DNA of 64,000 nucleotides from Roseibium marinum. GTDB lineage: Bacteria > Pseudomonadota > Alphaproteobacteria > Rhizobiales > Stappiaceae. Shown piece by piece: positions 44,887-52,814 of the stretch. Below the pieces are notes generated by a model. It was not told the origin of the DNA, made no database searches, and saw only the letters and a list, made by a program, of their open reading frames with translations. The stretch is from the NCBI RefSeq assembly GCF_002906165.1, contig NZ_PPCN01000014.1, forward strand, positions 1-64,000, given 5' to 3'. The first letter of the stretch is position 1. Each line of letters opens with the position of its first letter. The translations under genes were made by a program, and so were the position numbers.

Positions 44887-46276
44887 TTTGAGGCACAGAC
44901 TGCAAATGACCTCTCTGACCGCTCGCGTCGCGGCCGGCGTGGCGGTGCTGCTGATCATCGGCGGTGTCATCGTTTCCATCGCGGCGTTTGCCTATGGCCG
45001 GGAAGCGGCCCGCAGCGCCTTTGACCGTCTGCTGCTCGGCGCCGCGCACGATATCGCCTCGGCAATAACCGTTCAGGACGGAAAACCGGTGATCGAGCTT
45101 CCCGTCTCGGCGTTCGAGCTTCTGGCATTCGCTCCCGACGACCGGATCGGCTACCGCATCATCGGGCCGGAAGGCAAGACGCTCACCGGCTATGAAGAGA
45201 TTGCGCTGCCCGCAAACCGCCGCGATCTCCGGGACGGCTATTTCGACGGGTCGTTTTTCGGTGAGCCCGCGCGCTACGCCATCGTCTCCCGCCGCTTTGC
45301 CGAGCGCACGCTCAACGGCACGATCAGGGTTGTCGTCGGCCAGACGATGCTGGCCCGCAATTCGATGGCCTACGACATCACGCGCAAGGCGCTCTACGTG
45401 CTGGCCGCCTCGGGTCTGGCAATGATCCTGCTGGCGGTGGTGGTCGTGCGCTCCGTCCTGACGCCGCTGGAGAGGATCGCCGGTGGGCTGTCGGCGCGCG
45501 ACCCCCATGACCTGACGCCCATGGACACCTCCGTTCCCCGGGAAACCGCCGTCATGATCGACGCGCTCAACGGCTTCATGGCGCGGCTCGACCGGCAGAT
45601 GAATTCGATGCGCCACCTGATTTCCGACACGGCGCACCAGCTCAGGACACCTGTCGCGGCGCTGCGGGCGCAGGCGGATCTTTTTTCCGGCGAGGCAGAT
45701 CTTTCCCGCAAGGAGAAGATCGTCGAGCGGATCCAGACCCGCTCGGCCAGCCTCGGCCGTCTGCTTGACCAGATGCTGAGCCAGGCGCTGGTCATCCATC
45801 GCGGCGACAGCGCGCGCAGGGAGACAGTGGACCTGCGCGATATCGCGCTGGATGTCTTCGAGGAAGGCGACCACGCGGTGCTGAACCCGGAGATGGATGT
45901 GGCCCTCGACATCGGAGAGAAACCCGTCGAGGTTTTGGCGGACGTGCCGTCGCTTAAAGAGGCGCTGAAGAACCTTTTGAGCAATGCCTTCAAATACGGC
46001 CGGCCGCCGGTCCGGATCGGAGCATCCCTGGAAGACGGCAAGGCGGTGATCTGGGTGGAAGATGCGGGGAAGGGACCGGACCGGCAGACGCTGGACGAAC
46101 TCGGCACCAGGTTCAACAGGGGGACCCTTGCCCGGCAGGCGAGCTCCGGGCTCGGACTGGCGATCGCCCATTCCGTCGCCGTTTCCTTTGGCGGCGAGCT
46201 TGTTCTGGAACAAACGTCCGGTGAGCGGTTCCGCGCCGCCTTGCTGTTCGATGCCGCGCCGGCGAGGTCGGCATGA
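44879..46276 (+). CDS. tctE: Sensor histidine kinase (TctE-like)
   Basis: 465 residues. Two membrane helices (about 20-45 and 175-197) flank a periplasmic domain of about 130 residues, followed by HAMP, the His box SDTAHQLRTPVAALRAQADL and an ATPase domain (NLLSNAFKYG, VEDAGKGP, SSGLGLAIAHSVAV). This is the sensor for the adjacent carboxylate transporter. ATG 44879 overlaps the regulator's end. Its stop overlaps the next gene (ATGA), which encodes a periplasmic binding protein that may present the ligand. Confidence 0.87.
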   Translation: MPDLRHRLQMTSLTARVAAGVAVLLIIGGVIVSIAAFAYGREAARSAFDRLLLGAAHDIASAITVQDGKPVIELPVSAFELLAFAPDDRIGYRIIGPEGKTLTGYEEIALPANRRDLRDGYFDGSFFGEPARYAIVSRRFAERTLNGTIRVVVGQTMLARNSMAYDITRKALYVLAASGLAMILLAVVVVRSVLTPLERIAGGLSARDPHDLTPMDTSVPRETAVMIDALNGFMARLDRQMNSMRHLISDTAHQLRTPVAALRAQADLFSGEADLSRKEKIVERIQTRSASLGRLLDQMLSQALVIHRGDSARRETVDLRDIALDVFEEGDHAVLNPEMDVALDIGEKPVEVLADVPSLKEALKNLLSNAFKYGRPPVRIGASLEDGKAVIWVEDAGKGPDRQTLDELGTRFNRGTLARQASSGLGLAIAHSVAVSFGGELVLEQTSGERFRAALLFDAAPARSA

Positions 46277-47340
46277 GGACGGTATTCCTATCCTGGCGGA
46301 CTTTCCTGGCCGGAATTCTTGTGCTGCTGAATTGCGGTCTGAGCGCCGCGCAGGAAATGGTGGCTGACTTCGGCCGCGAGGGCGCCGGACAAGACCTGGT
46401 GCTGAGATCCACGACCGACATCGCAATCTTCGGTCCAGTCGTCGAAACGTTCCTGCAAGCGCACCCGGATGTCAGGTTGCGTTATGAGCAATGGGGCTCC
46501 AACGAACTCTACCGGTTGTCTCGCCAAGACTGCCGCAGCGATGAGGCCGGAGCCGATATCGTCATCAGCTCGGCCGTGCACCAGATGGTCCAGCTCGTCA
46601 ACGAGGCCTGCGCGGCCGGCTACCGCTCGCGGTTGACGGACCAGTTGCCGGGGGCGCTCAGGTGGCGGGACGAGCTGTGGGGCATTACCAGGGAACCGGC
46701 GGTGATGGTCTATAACCGCGATCTCGTGCCGGCGGGCGACATCCCGCGGACGCGCTTCGATCTTCTGGATCTTCTGCGGCCGTCGGACACCCGATATGCG
46801 GGGCGGGTCGCGACCTACGACATCGAGGAATCCGGTCTCGGCTATCTCTTTGCCTTCGCCGACGCCCAGGAGGCTTCCACCTTCGGCGCCTTGCAGGAAT
46901 CCTTCGGGCGGACGCGGGCGATTTCCACCTGCTGCTCGGCGGACATCATCCGGGGCGTTGCCGAGGGACAATATCTGATCGCCTATAACGTGCTGGGGTC
47001 CTATGCGCAGGGCTACCAGCAGCAGGACGAGCGGATCGGCATCGTCCTGCCGTCCGACTATACGCTGGTTCTCTCCCGCGCGTTGATGATCCCGAAGCAG
47101 GCCCGGCGGAAACCGCTGGCGGAAGCGTTCCTGGACTTCCTGCTGTCGCCGGAAGGCACCCTCGCGCTCCGGACCGCGCTGCTGATCAGCCCGCTGCTGG
47201 AAGCGGAAGACGGCAACGAGGGCGAGGGACTCAGCTCAACGGCCCTGCGCCCGATCGGCCTTTCCCCGGCCCTCATGGTGGCCCTCGACGGCCTTACCCG
47301 GGAGACCTTCCTGCGCCGCTGGCGGGCGACGTTTCCTTAG
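46273..47340 (+). CDS. Periplasmic solute-binding protein co-encoded with the kinase
   Basis: 355 residues. A signal peptide (FLAGILVLLNCGLSAAQ) is followed by a type 2 periplasmic binding-protein fold (LRSTTDIAIFGPVVETFLQAHP; VMVYNRDLVP; EGQYLIAYNVLGSYA). It resembles the iron/phosphonate class rather than TctC. There is no permease with it: it is coupled by ATGA to the tctE-like kinase. That suggests a signalling role, handing ligand to the kinase's periplasmic domain (inference). Confidence 0.75.
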   Translation: MRTVFLSWRTFLAGILVLLNCGLSAAQEMVADFGREGAGQDLVLRSTTDIAIFGPVVETFLQAHPDVRLRYEQWGSNELYRLSRQDCRSDEAGADIVISSAVHQMVQLVNEACAAGYRSRLTDQLPGALRWRDELWGITREPAVMVYNRDLVPAGDIPRTRFDLLDLLRPSDTRYAGRVATYDIEESGLGYLFAFADAQEASTFGALQESFGRTRAISTCCSADIIRGVAEGQYLIAYNVLGSYAQGYQQQDERIGIVLPSDYTLVLSRALMIPKQARRKPLAEAFLDFLLSPEGTLALRTALLISPLLEAEDGNEGEGLSSTALRPIGLSPALMVALDGLTRETFLRRWRATFP

Positions 47341-47362
47341 TCATCTCCAAGCTGAGAACTGT

Positions 47363-48478
47363 TCACCTCATCGCCACCGGCAGGGTGAAAGTCCAGCTGC
47401 TGCGTCCGGCGGAGCTCGGGATCGGCGGGAAAGGGGCGGCGCGGCTGACCGCCTTCAAGGCCGCCTGATCGAAAGGTTTGGAGCCGGAGGAGCGGGCAAG
47501 GCGAACGGAGGCGACCGAGCCGTTGCTGTGGACCGTGAAACGGACCACCGCATCGCCCTTGGCGCGCCTGCTGCCTCCAACAGCGCGTACGGATCTCATA
47601 AGCTTGCGATGAACCTTGGCAGGGTAATTCGTGACGTCGGAATTGCCCGCGGTTTTCGCCTTTCCCTTCCGCTGAGATCCGCCTTTCGGGGTCGTTTTGG
47701 CCGACTTGCCGCCGGCGCCGCTACTGGTTGCCTTTTCCGCCCTGGGCAGTGGTTTGGCCGGTTTCGCGGTGTCGGGTGGCGGAGCTTTATCAGGTAGCAC
47801 CTGGGAAACCTGTTTTGCCGGAGGCTCCGGTTTTGTGCGGGGAGCCGACACACCGGTTTCGGCTGCCGGTGCTTCGGCAACAATGGCTTCGATCACTTTC
47901 GAGGGCGGAAGCGCCTCGGGAGTTACTGCCTTGAGAGGAACTGCTGCCGCGGAAACCTGCTCCGCGGGCCGGGCCGGAGCAGGCTGGCGTATAACGCTCC
48001 CGGCTTCGACGGTTTCGACTTGCTGGACGGCCGCCGGACTTTCCGGTTGCAGTTTCGGGGTGACCGGAATGGCGAGGGCGGCGGTTGATGAAGCCGCAAG
48101 GCTTGCAGACACTTGGGACGGGCGAGGCTGGACCGGTTTTATGGCTTCGACCGTCTGTACGGGCACCGCCACCTTTACGGAGTCAAGCGGTTCCACCCTG
48201 GCAACGCGGGCGGTTTCCACCGGCTTCGCGGTCGCTGTTTCCGGTTCGACAGGCGTTTGAACCTCTTGGGTCTCAACAGGCTCCGTTCTTTCCGACTGGG
48301 CGATGGTTCCGGCAACAAGAGTGTCGAACGGCGATTGGCCGAGCACGGCGTGAAGGACTTCACCGGCGCCCTCGATTTCGAGGTCCGGGCGGCTTTGCAA
48401 CGTCATCGCCACGGCGAGGAGATGGATGGCAAGCGACACGGCGAGCGCGATAATCAAGGGTGTGCGGAACGTCTTCAT
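47363..48478 (-). CDS. tonB: TonB-type energy transducer for heme uptake
   Basis: 371 residues. It has one N-terminal helix (PLIIALAVSLAIHLLAVAM), a long Pro/Ala/Val/Glu-rich periplasmic span (about 60-280), and a C-terminal TonB domain (YPAKVHRKLMRSVRAV...GSVASVRLARSSG...APFPPIP). It transmits the proton-motive force from ExbB/ExbD to HmuR. It is the last gene of hmuR-exbB-exbD-exbD-tonB, overlapping exbD2 by 4 bases. Confidence 0.85.
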   Translation of the reverse strand: MKTFRTPLIIALAVSLAIHLLAVAMTLQSRPDLEIEGAGEVLHAVLGQSPFDTLVAGTIAQSERTEPVETQEVQTPVEPETATAKPVETARVARVEPLDSVKVAVPVQTVEAIKPVQPRPSQVSASLAASSTAALAIPVTPKLQPESPAAVQQVETVEAGSVIRQPAPARPAEQVSAAAVPLKAVTPEALPPSKVIEAIVAEAPAAETGVSAPRTKPEPPAKQVSQVLPDKAPPPDTAKPAKPLPRAEKATSSGAGGKSAKTTPKGGSQRKGKAKTAGNSDVTNYPAKVHRKLMRSVRAVGGSRRAKGDAVVRFTVHSNGSVASVRLARSSGSKPFDQAALKAVSRAAPFPPIPSSAGRSSWTFTLPVAMR

Positions 48479-48876
48479 TCGGACGATGTCCTGGTTACGA
48501 TGACGACCCGCCCGGCACCAGCCCGGTAAAGCGCGCCGACATGGCGCAGCAGGTCTTCCGCCTTCAGGCTTTCGTCGGCGGCGAGCCTGACAACCGGCTT
48601 GGAGGTCTCCTCGGCTAAAATGTGCTGTGACAGGTATTCCTGCGCGCTCACCGGCTGCTCCCGGTAATGAAGCGTGCCGTCGGCGCGGGCGTAAAGCGCG
48701 TCAGGTGGCGGCAGCGGATCAGCCTTTTCGGCTTGCGACAGGGTAACTTCCGGGTCCTGCGGCGGGGCCAGCCGGCCGGCGACGAGGAAAAAGATCAGCA
48801 TCAGGAAAACGATATTGATCAGCGAGATCGTCGTTTCCAGCGGCCGTCTCGCCGGTTTGCGTGGAACCCTGATCAT
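48475..48876 (-). CDS. ExbD-family protein lacking the membrane Asp (ExbD2)
   Basis: 133 residues. One helix is followed by a small periplasmic domain. In ExbD the helix carries an essential Asp (E. coli Asp25; LIDV-type motif); here it reads SLINIVFLMLIFF with Asn21 instead (codon 48814-48816). The paralogue just upstream keeps the Asp. Both genes overlap by 4 bases and are intact, so a mixed ExbD pair seems intended. A pure ExbD2 dimer would probably not conduct protons. Confidence 0.83.
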   Translation of the reverse strand: MIRVPRKPARRPLETTISLINIVFLMLIFFLVAGRLAPPQDPEVTLSQAEKADPLPPPDALYARADGTLHYREQPVSAQEYLSQHILAEETSKPVVRLAADESLKAEDLLRHVGALYRAGAGRVVIVTRTSSE

Positions 48877-49259
48877 TCGGTGCCCGCAACCGTGACACCG
48901 AGATCCGGAACGGTCCTCAGTCTGCTGACGACCGTCACCAGTTCCTGGGTGGTGGTGCCGCCGCGCACCAGCACCAAGAGACTGCCGGTATCGCGCTCAA
49001 CAAGCTTGCGCGCCTCTTCCTCCAGATGTCCGGATTCTATCTCGCTGCCGTTCAGCAGGAGCTTGTCCTCCCGCAGGACCAGCAACGCCTTGGGTGCCGC
49101 CCCACTGCCGCCGCCACCGGCCGGTGCGCCGATCTCCACCTGGCCGAAGGAGGTGAAGGTGGAAGACAGCATGAAGAACAGCAGAAGCAGGAAAATGACG
49201 TCGACAAGCGGCGTCAGGGAAATCGGTTTCTGCTTTCTGACCGGCCGTTCAACGCGCAT
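48873..49259 (-). CDS. exbD: Biopolymer transport protein ExbD (ExbD1)
   Basis: 128 residues. The membrane helix PLVDVIFLLLLFFML carries Asp20, the proton-binding residue of the family. A periplasmic domain follows. It assembles with ExbB (11-base overlap upstream) and with the Asn-bearing ExbD2 downstream. Confidence 0.87.
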   Translation of the reverse strand: MRVERPVRKQKPISLTPLVDVIFLLLLFFMLSSTFTSFGQVEIGAPAGGGGSGAAPKALLVLREDKLLLNGSEIESGHLEEEARKLVERDTGSLLVLVRGGTTTQELVTVVSRLRTVPDLGVTVAGTE

Positions 49260-49932
49260 AGGAGAGGTTCTGCCCCCTTGAGGATGGAGCGGCTTGCAGT
49301 TCCGGCAGTTGCTGCAGCAGCAGGGAAGAGGTCAGCGTCTCGATGCACACGCGCTCCGTCTCCAGCCGTCCTTCAAGCCAGGTGACGGCCAGAGATACCG
49401 GCATGGCGACCCCGAGCCCGGCCGCCGTCGTCATCAGCGCGACCCAGATGCCGCCGGCAAGGGCGGACGGATCGACATTGCTTCCGGCGGATTGCAGTGC
49501 CTGAAAGGCTTCGATCATGCCGAGCACGGTGCCGAACAGGCCGATGAGAGGCGCGATCTGGGCGATGGCCTCAAGGGCACGCACGCCTTTGGAAAAATGA
49601 TGCAGGTCTCCCGCCGCCTGCACGCCGATACGTTCCTCGATTTCCGCCTTGTCCTTGCGCAATTCCAGCAGGGAAAGGGCGGTTGCGACGGCTCTGCCGG
49701 CAGCGCTCTTCGGCTGCGCGTTGCTTGCCTTCGCCTTTGCCAGTTGTCCGGCATGCCAGTGATGAACGGCTTTCTGCGCCCTGGTGTCGTTACCGATGCC
49801 GCAGGAAAGAAACTCGAAGACCTTGACCAGGACAAGCGCGGTCGCCACCACCGAGAGACCCGCGATCACCGTGACGACGGGTCCGCCGAGTTGCAGGAGC
49901 GAGGCGATATGATCGAAAACGTCAGACACCAT
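49249..49932 (-). CDS. exbB: MotA/TolQ/ExbB proton channel family protein
   Basis: 227 residues with three helices (about 15-40, 125-150, 165-190) and the family motifs LEAIAQIAPLIGLFGTVLGMIEAF and ALMTTAAGLGVAMPVSLA. It forms the pentameric channel powering TonB. It starts 9 bases after the small periplasmic protein gene. Confidence 0.87.
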   Translation of the reverse strand: MVSDVFDHIASLLQLGGPVVTVIAGLSVVATALVLVKVFEFLSCGIGNDTRAQKAVHHWHAGQLAKAKASNAQPKSAAGRAVATALSLLELRKDKAEIEERIGVQAAGDLHHFSKGVRALEAIAQIAPLIGLFGTVLGMIEAFQALQSAGSNVDPSALAGGIWVALMTTAAGLGVAMPVSLAVTWLEGRLETERVCIETLTSSLLLQQLPELQAAPSSRGQNLSYAR

Positions 49933-49941
49933 GATGCGTTC

Positions 49942-50382
49942 CTATTGGGTGAGAGTGAAGCCGGTCCGGCTGGAGAGCCTGAGAGGCGCGGTGCAATGCG
50001 CGGGAGCCTGATCCGCCGGGCAACCGGCCGGGCCGTTGATCAGCAGGTTTCCCGCCTGCGCGCAGTCCAGAGCGGGAAGCTCGAATTGCCGGACAACCGT
50101 CTTGCCCTCGGGGAGCGCGCCGAAATCGAAGACGGACATCTGGTTGATGACGCCGTCCTTCGTGAAAAGAACGAGTTCATAGGCGGCGGACTCGATAGGC
50201 CGGCCGGTGCCGTTGGTCATGACGAAGGACAGCCGGCAGTTTTCTCCGCTGTCCTCCGCCTTGTTGAGTTCAAGCGTGATGGCCGGTGCTTCCGACTGGG
50301 CATGGACGGGTAGCGTGGCACAAAGTCCGAGCAGCCCTGCATACAGAGCGGGAAGGATAGATTTCGATATTCGCACTGCCAT
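49942..50382 (-). CDS. Small exported protein of the heme operon, function unknown
   Basis: 146 residues. A signal peptide (ALYAGLLGLCATLPVHAQ) is followed by a mostly beta domain with LSFVMTNGTGRPIESAAYELVLF and four Cys (CRLSF, DCAQ, GCPA, HCTA) that could form two disulfides. I do not recognise a family. It lies between hmuR and exbB, so it is presumably part of heme uptake, possibly a periplasmic heme handler or receptor partner. Confidence 0.7.
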   Translation of the reverse strand: MAVRISKSILPALYAGLLGLCATLPVHAQSEAPAITLELNKAEDSGENCRLSFVMTNGTGRPIESAAYELVLFTKDGVINQMSVFDFGALPEGKTVVRQFELPALDCAQAGNLLINGPAGCPADQAPAHCTAPLRLSSRTGFTLTQ

Positions 50383-50437
50383 CTTTAAAAAACTCCGGTA
50401 AGCCCGCCGCCCGCGGGGACAGGCGGCGGGGTGGCGG

Positions 50438-52543
50438 TCAGAACTTCCTGGCGAAGCTCAGCTTGAAGCTGCGGCCCGCACCTTCATCGTCGCTGAGGTG
50501 GTTGCGGTAAGATTTGTCGAACACGTTGTCGACATTGAAACGGAACTCGCTGTCGGCCAAGTGACCTTCAGTCGGCTTCCAGGCCGCATAAAGGTTATGC
50601 AGGGCATAACCGGCGGTTTTTTCCTCGTCGTCGCCGACCAGATCCTGGGAAGCGTAGAAGTCACCCTTCCAGCCGAAGTCCAGGTTCCAGGGGCGGTATA
50701 GGTAGCCGATTTTCAGGAAGGCATTGTCGGCGGGAATGGCATTGAGATAACCGCCGGTGGTGGCATTCTCGCCGCGGATCAGGGAGGCGCCAAGTGTTCC
50801 GTAAACGCTGTTCGTCGCGTAGGACGCCTCGAGTTCCAGACCTTCATAGCGCGCCTTCGGGATGATTTCGGTCACGACCGACGTGCCGTCCCAGTAGCTC
50901 GCATAGAAGTTGGTGACATTGTTGCGGAACGCGGTCGCCTTCAGCCGGAAGGCGTCGCCTTCCAGAGCCAGATCGTCGAAGGACAAGGTGAAGCCGGCCT
51001 CGAAGTTGTTGGACAGCTCCTTTTCGACGTCGTTGAGCGTGTAGTTGGTGAAGACCTCGTCCAGGGAGGGCAGGCGCTCCGTGTGGGCGATGGAGCCGAA
51101 GACTCCGAACCAGTCGGACATTTTGATCATCGCGGCAAGTTTCGGAGAGTAGCCGACCTCGCTTTTGTCCTCGTTCAGATTGATCGTGTTGCCGCTGCCG
51201 TCGACATAGCTGTCGACCGAGACGTTGGAGTAGTCGATGCGCATGCCCGGAATGAGGGTGATCCGGTCGTTCCAGACCAGTTCGGCCTGGGTGTAACCGC
51301 CGACATTGGTGGTTTCCCCTTCCGGATGGGATCCGGATCCGCTGCGCTGATACGATCCGAAATCTCGCGGATTGCGCCGCTCCTGATACTGTCCGTCGAT
51401 ACCCGTCGTCAGATAGGCCATCCAGCTCTCACCAAGCTGGAAGGTCGCCACGTTGTCGGCCTTGCCTTGCCAGGTTTCATAAGAATATTCGGAGTTGTAA
51501 CCGAAGGGGTAGTAGCAGGTCGGAGGCGCGGGAGGCGGTGCGAACTGGACGCAGAGCTCGTCCTGGTTCTTCTGTTCCACTCTTGTGTCCGACCAGCTCA
51601 CCTGCGCCTTCACATCAAGAAGGTCGTTGCCGTAGAACGAATTTTCGTAGCCGATAATGGCGGTCTGATCGGTCACCGTGCGGTCGACTTCGCCGAAATC
51701 CGGACCCCAGCTGATCTGGTCGTAATTCTGGTCGTCCTCGTCGCTTGACCAGTTCTCGTAGCTGGCGAAGACCGACTGATCGTCGTTTTCCCCGAAGGTA
51801 TAGCGGGCCTTGATCAGACCATTGACCGAACTGAAGTCGGTGTCGTTGATGTCATTGCCCTGGCCGTCCTTGATATCCTGGGACTGCCGGTAGTTGAGAT
51901 TGCCGAGCAGTTCGAGGTTCTTGACCGGTTCCGCCGCGATTATCGCGCTGCCGAGCCAGCCGTTGCCGTTGGAATCCCAGGAGGTTTTCAAGCGTCCGCC
52001 GATCCTGTCGCCCGGATCGAGAAAGTCGCTTGCATCCTTGGTCGTGAAGGTGATGACGCCGCCCATGGCGCCTGAACCGTAGAGCGTCGATGAGGCCGGG
52101 CCGCGCAAGACTTCGACCTGCTTGTAAAGTTCGGGATCGGAAAAGAACGATCCCATCCGGTACTGTTCATAGAACTTGTTGACACCGTCGACCTGAATGA
52201 TGATCCGGTTCTCGTCACCGGAAAATGCTTCGCCGATGCCGCGGATGTTGAAACTTTCCCCCAGCACCGAGTTGCTGCCGATCGGCGTCACGCCCGGGAC
52301 TTCGCTGAAGAGGTCCCCTATTGTACGCGCTTGCTGGGCGTCGATCGCTTCCTGATCCAGCACGGTCACCGCCTGCGGCGTATCGATGGCTACCTTGTCG
52401 TTACCCGTTCCGACGACAATCCGCTGAAGCGGCGTTACCGGCGTTACCGGTGCGTCCTGTGCGGCCACGCCGCCATTTAAAACCATAACCCAGAGAGCGA
52501 CACCACCCATCAGCTGAGCGTGTCCGGTTATCGTGAGCCCCAT
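50438..52543 (-). CDS. hmuR: TonB-dependent heme/hemoglobin receptor
   Basis: 701 residues. The N-terminal plug has a TonB-box-like LQRIVVGTG near residue 40, then VTVLDQEAIDAQQARTIGDL and NIRGIG. The barrel carries the heme-receptor signature in the form ERLPSLDEVF (FRAPxxxELY type) and ends in Phe (FARKF). A loop with CVQFAPPPAPPTC may be disulfide-closed. It imports heme across the outer membrane. Two TGA-N9-TCA boxes and an Irr-type half site lie upstream, so expression should rise when iron is scarce. Confidence 0.88.
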   Translation of the reverse strand: MGLTITGHAQLMGGVALWVMVLNGGVAAQDAPVTPVTPLQRIVVGTGNDKVAIDTPQAVTVLDQEAIDAQQARTIGDLFSEVPGVTPIGSNSVLGESFNIRGIGEAFSGDENRIIIQVDGVNKFYEQYRMGSFFSDPELYKQVEVLRGPASSTLYGSGAMGGVITFTTKDASDFLDPGDRIGGRLKTSWDSNGNGWLGSAIIAAEPVKNLELLGNLNYRQSQDIKDGQGNDINDTDFSSVNGLIKARYTFGENDDQSVFASYENWSSDEDDQNYDQISWGPDFGEVDRTVTDQTAIIGYENSFYGNDLLDVKAQVSWSDTRVEQKNQDELCVQFAPPPAPPTCYYPFGYNSEYSYETWQGKADNVATFQLGESWMAYLTTGIDGQYQERRNPRDFGSYQRSGSGSHPEGETTNVGGYTQAELVWNDRITLIPGMRIDYSNVSVDSYVDGSGNTINLNEDKSEVGYSPKLAAMIKMSDWFGVFGSIAHTERLPSLDEVFTNYTLNDVEKELSNNFEAGFTLSFDDLALEGDAFRLKATAFRNNVTNFYASYWDGTSVVTEIIPKARYEGLELEASYATNSVYGTLGASLIRGENATTGGYLNAIPADNAFLKIGYLYRPWNLDFGWKGDFYASQDLVGDDEEKTAGYALHNLYAAWKPTEGHLADSEFRFNVDNVFDKSYRNHLSDDEGAGRSFKLSFARKF

Positions 52544-52590
52544 TAAATTACTCCAAAATGCGCGTTATTCGCGTCCTTTATCGCTGCCTC

Positions 52591-52607
52591 TCAAACAGCG
52601 TTCTAAA
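52591..52607 (-). promoter_or_regulatory. Irr-type (ICE) half site near hmuR
   Basis: Read on the minus strand, TTTAGAACGCTGTTTGA has a perfect first half (TTTAGAA) and a poor second half of the ICE motif TTTAGAA-N3-TTCTAAA. It lies about 50 bases before the hmuR start. Confidence 0.4.
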
Positions 52608-52609
52608 CA

Positions 52610-52624
52610 TGAGTTAACAACTCA
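52610..52624. promoter_or_regulatory. RirA-type iron-responsive operator (1)
   Basis: TGAGTTAACAACTCA is a perfect palindrome and fits TGA-N9-TCA exactly. It lies 67 bases before hmuR, where RirA would repress when iron is ample. Confidence 0.6.
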
Positions 52625-52647
52625 GGTATTGAAGTCAATATGAAACG

Positions 52648-52662
52648 TGAGTATAGGAGTCA
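52648..52662. promoter_or_regulatory. RirA-type iron-responsive operator (2)
   Basis: TGAGTATAGGAGTCA also fits TGA-N9-TCA. It lies 38 bases from the first box, in the middle of the hmuR/hmuS divergent region. Confidence 0.5.
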
Positions 52663-52697
52663 AGTATAAGATAGCGGCCGTCGCGCTTCTTGCCCTC

Positions 52698-52714
52698 TTT
52701 AGAACGGTTCCAAT
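52698..52714. promoter_or_regulatory. Irr-type ICE box near hmuS
   Basis: TTTAGAACGGTTCCAAT matches TTTAGAA-N3-TTCTAAA at 12 of 14 fixed positions. It lies about 100 bases before the hmuS start, so Irr probably controls hmuSTUV. Confidence 0.55.
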
Positions 52715-52814
52715 TTATCGTTCGTTGCCAGCAGGTTACCGGTCTGGAGGCGTGGCAAGACTTGAGCTGCGGTGGCCGCGGTGACGCAGAACATAGTCAA
52801 TGAAGGCAAGACGC

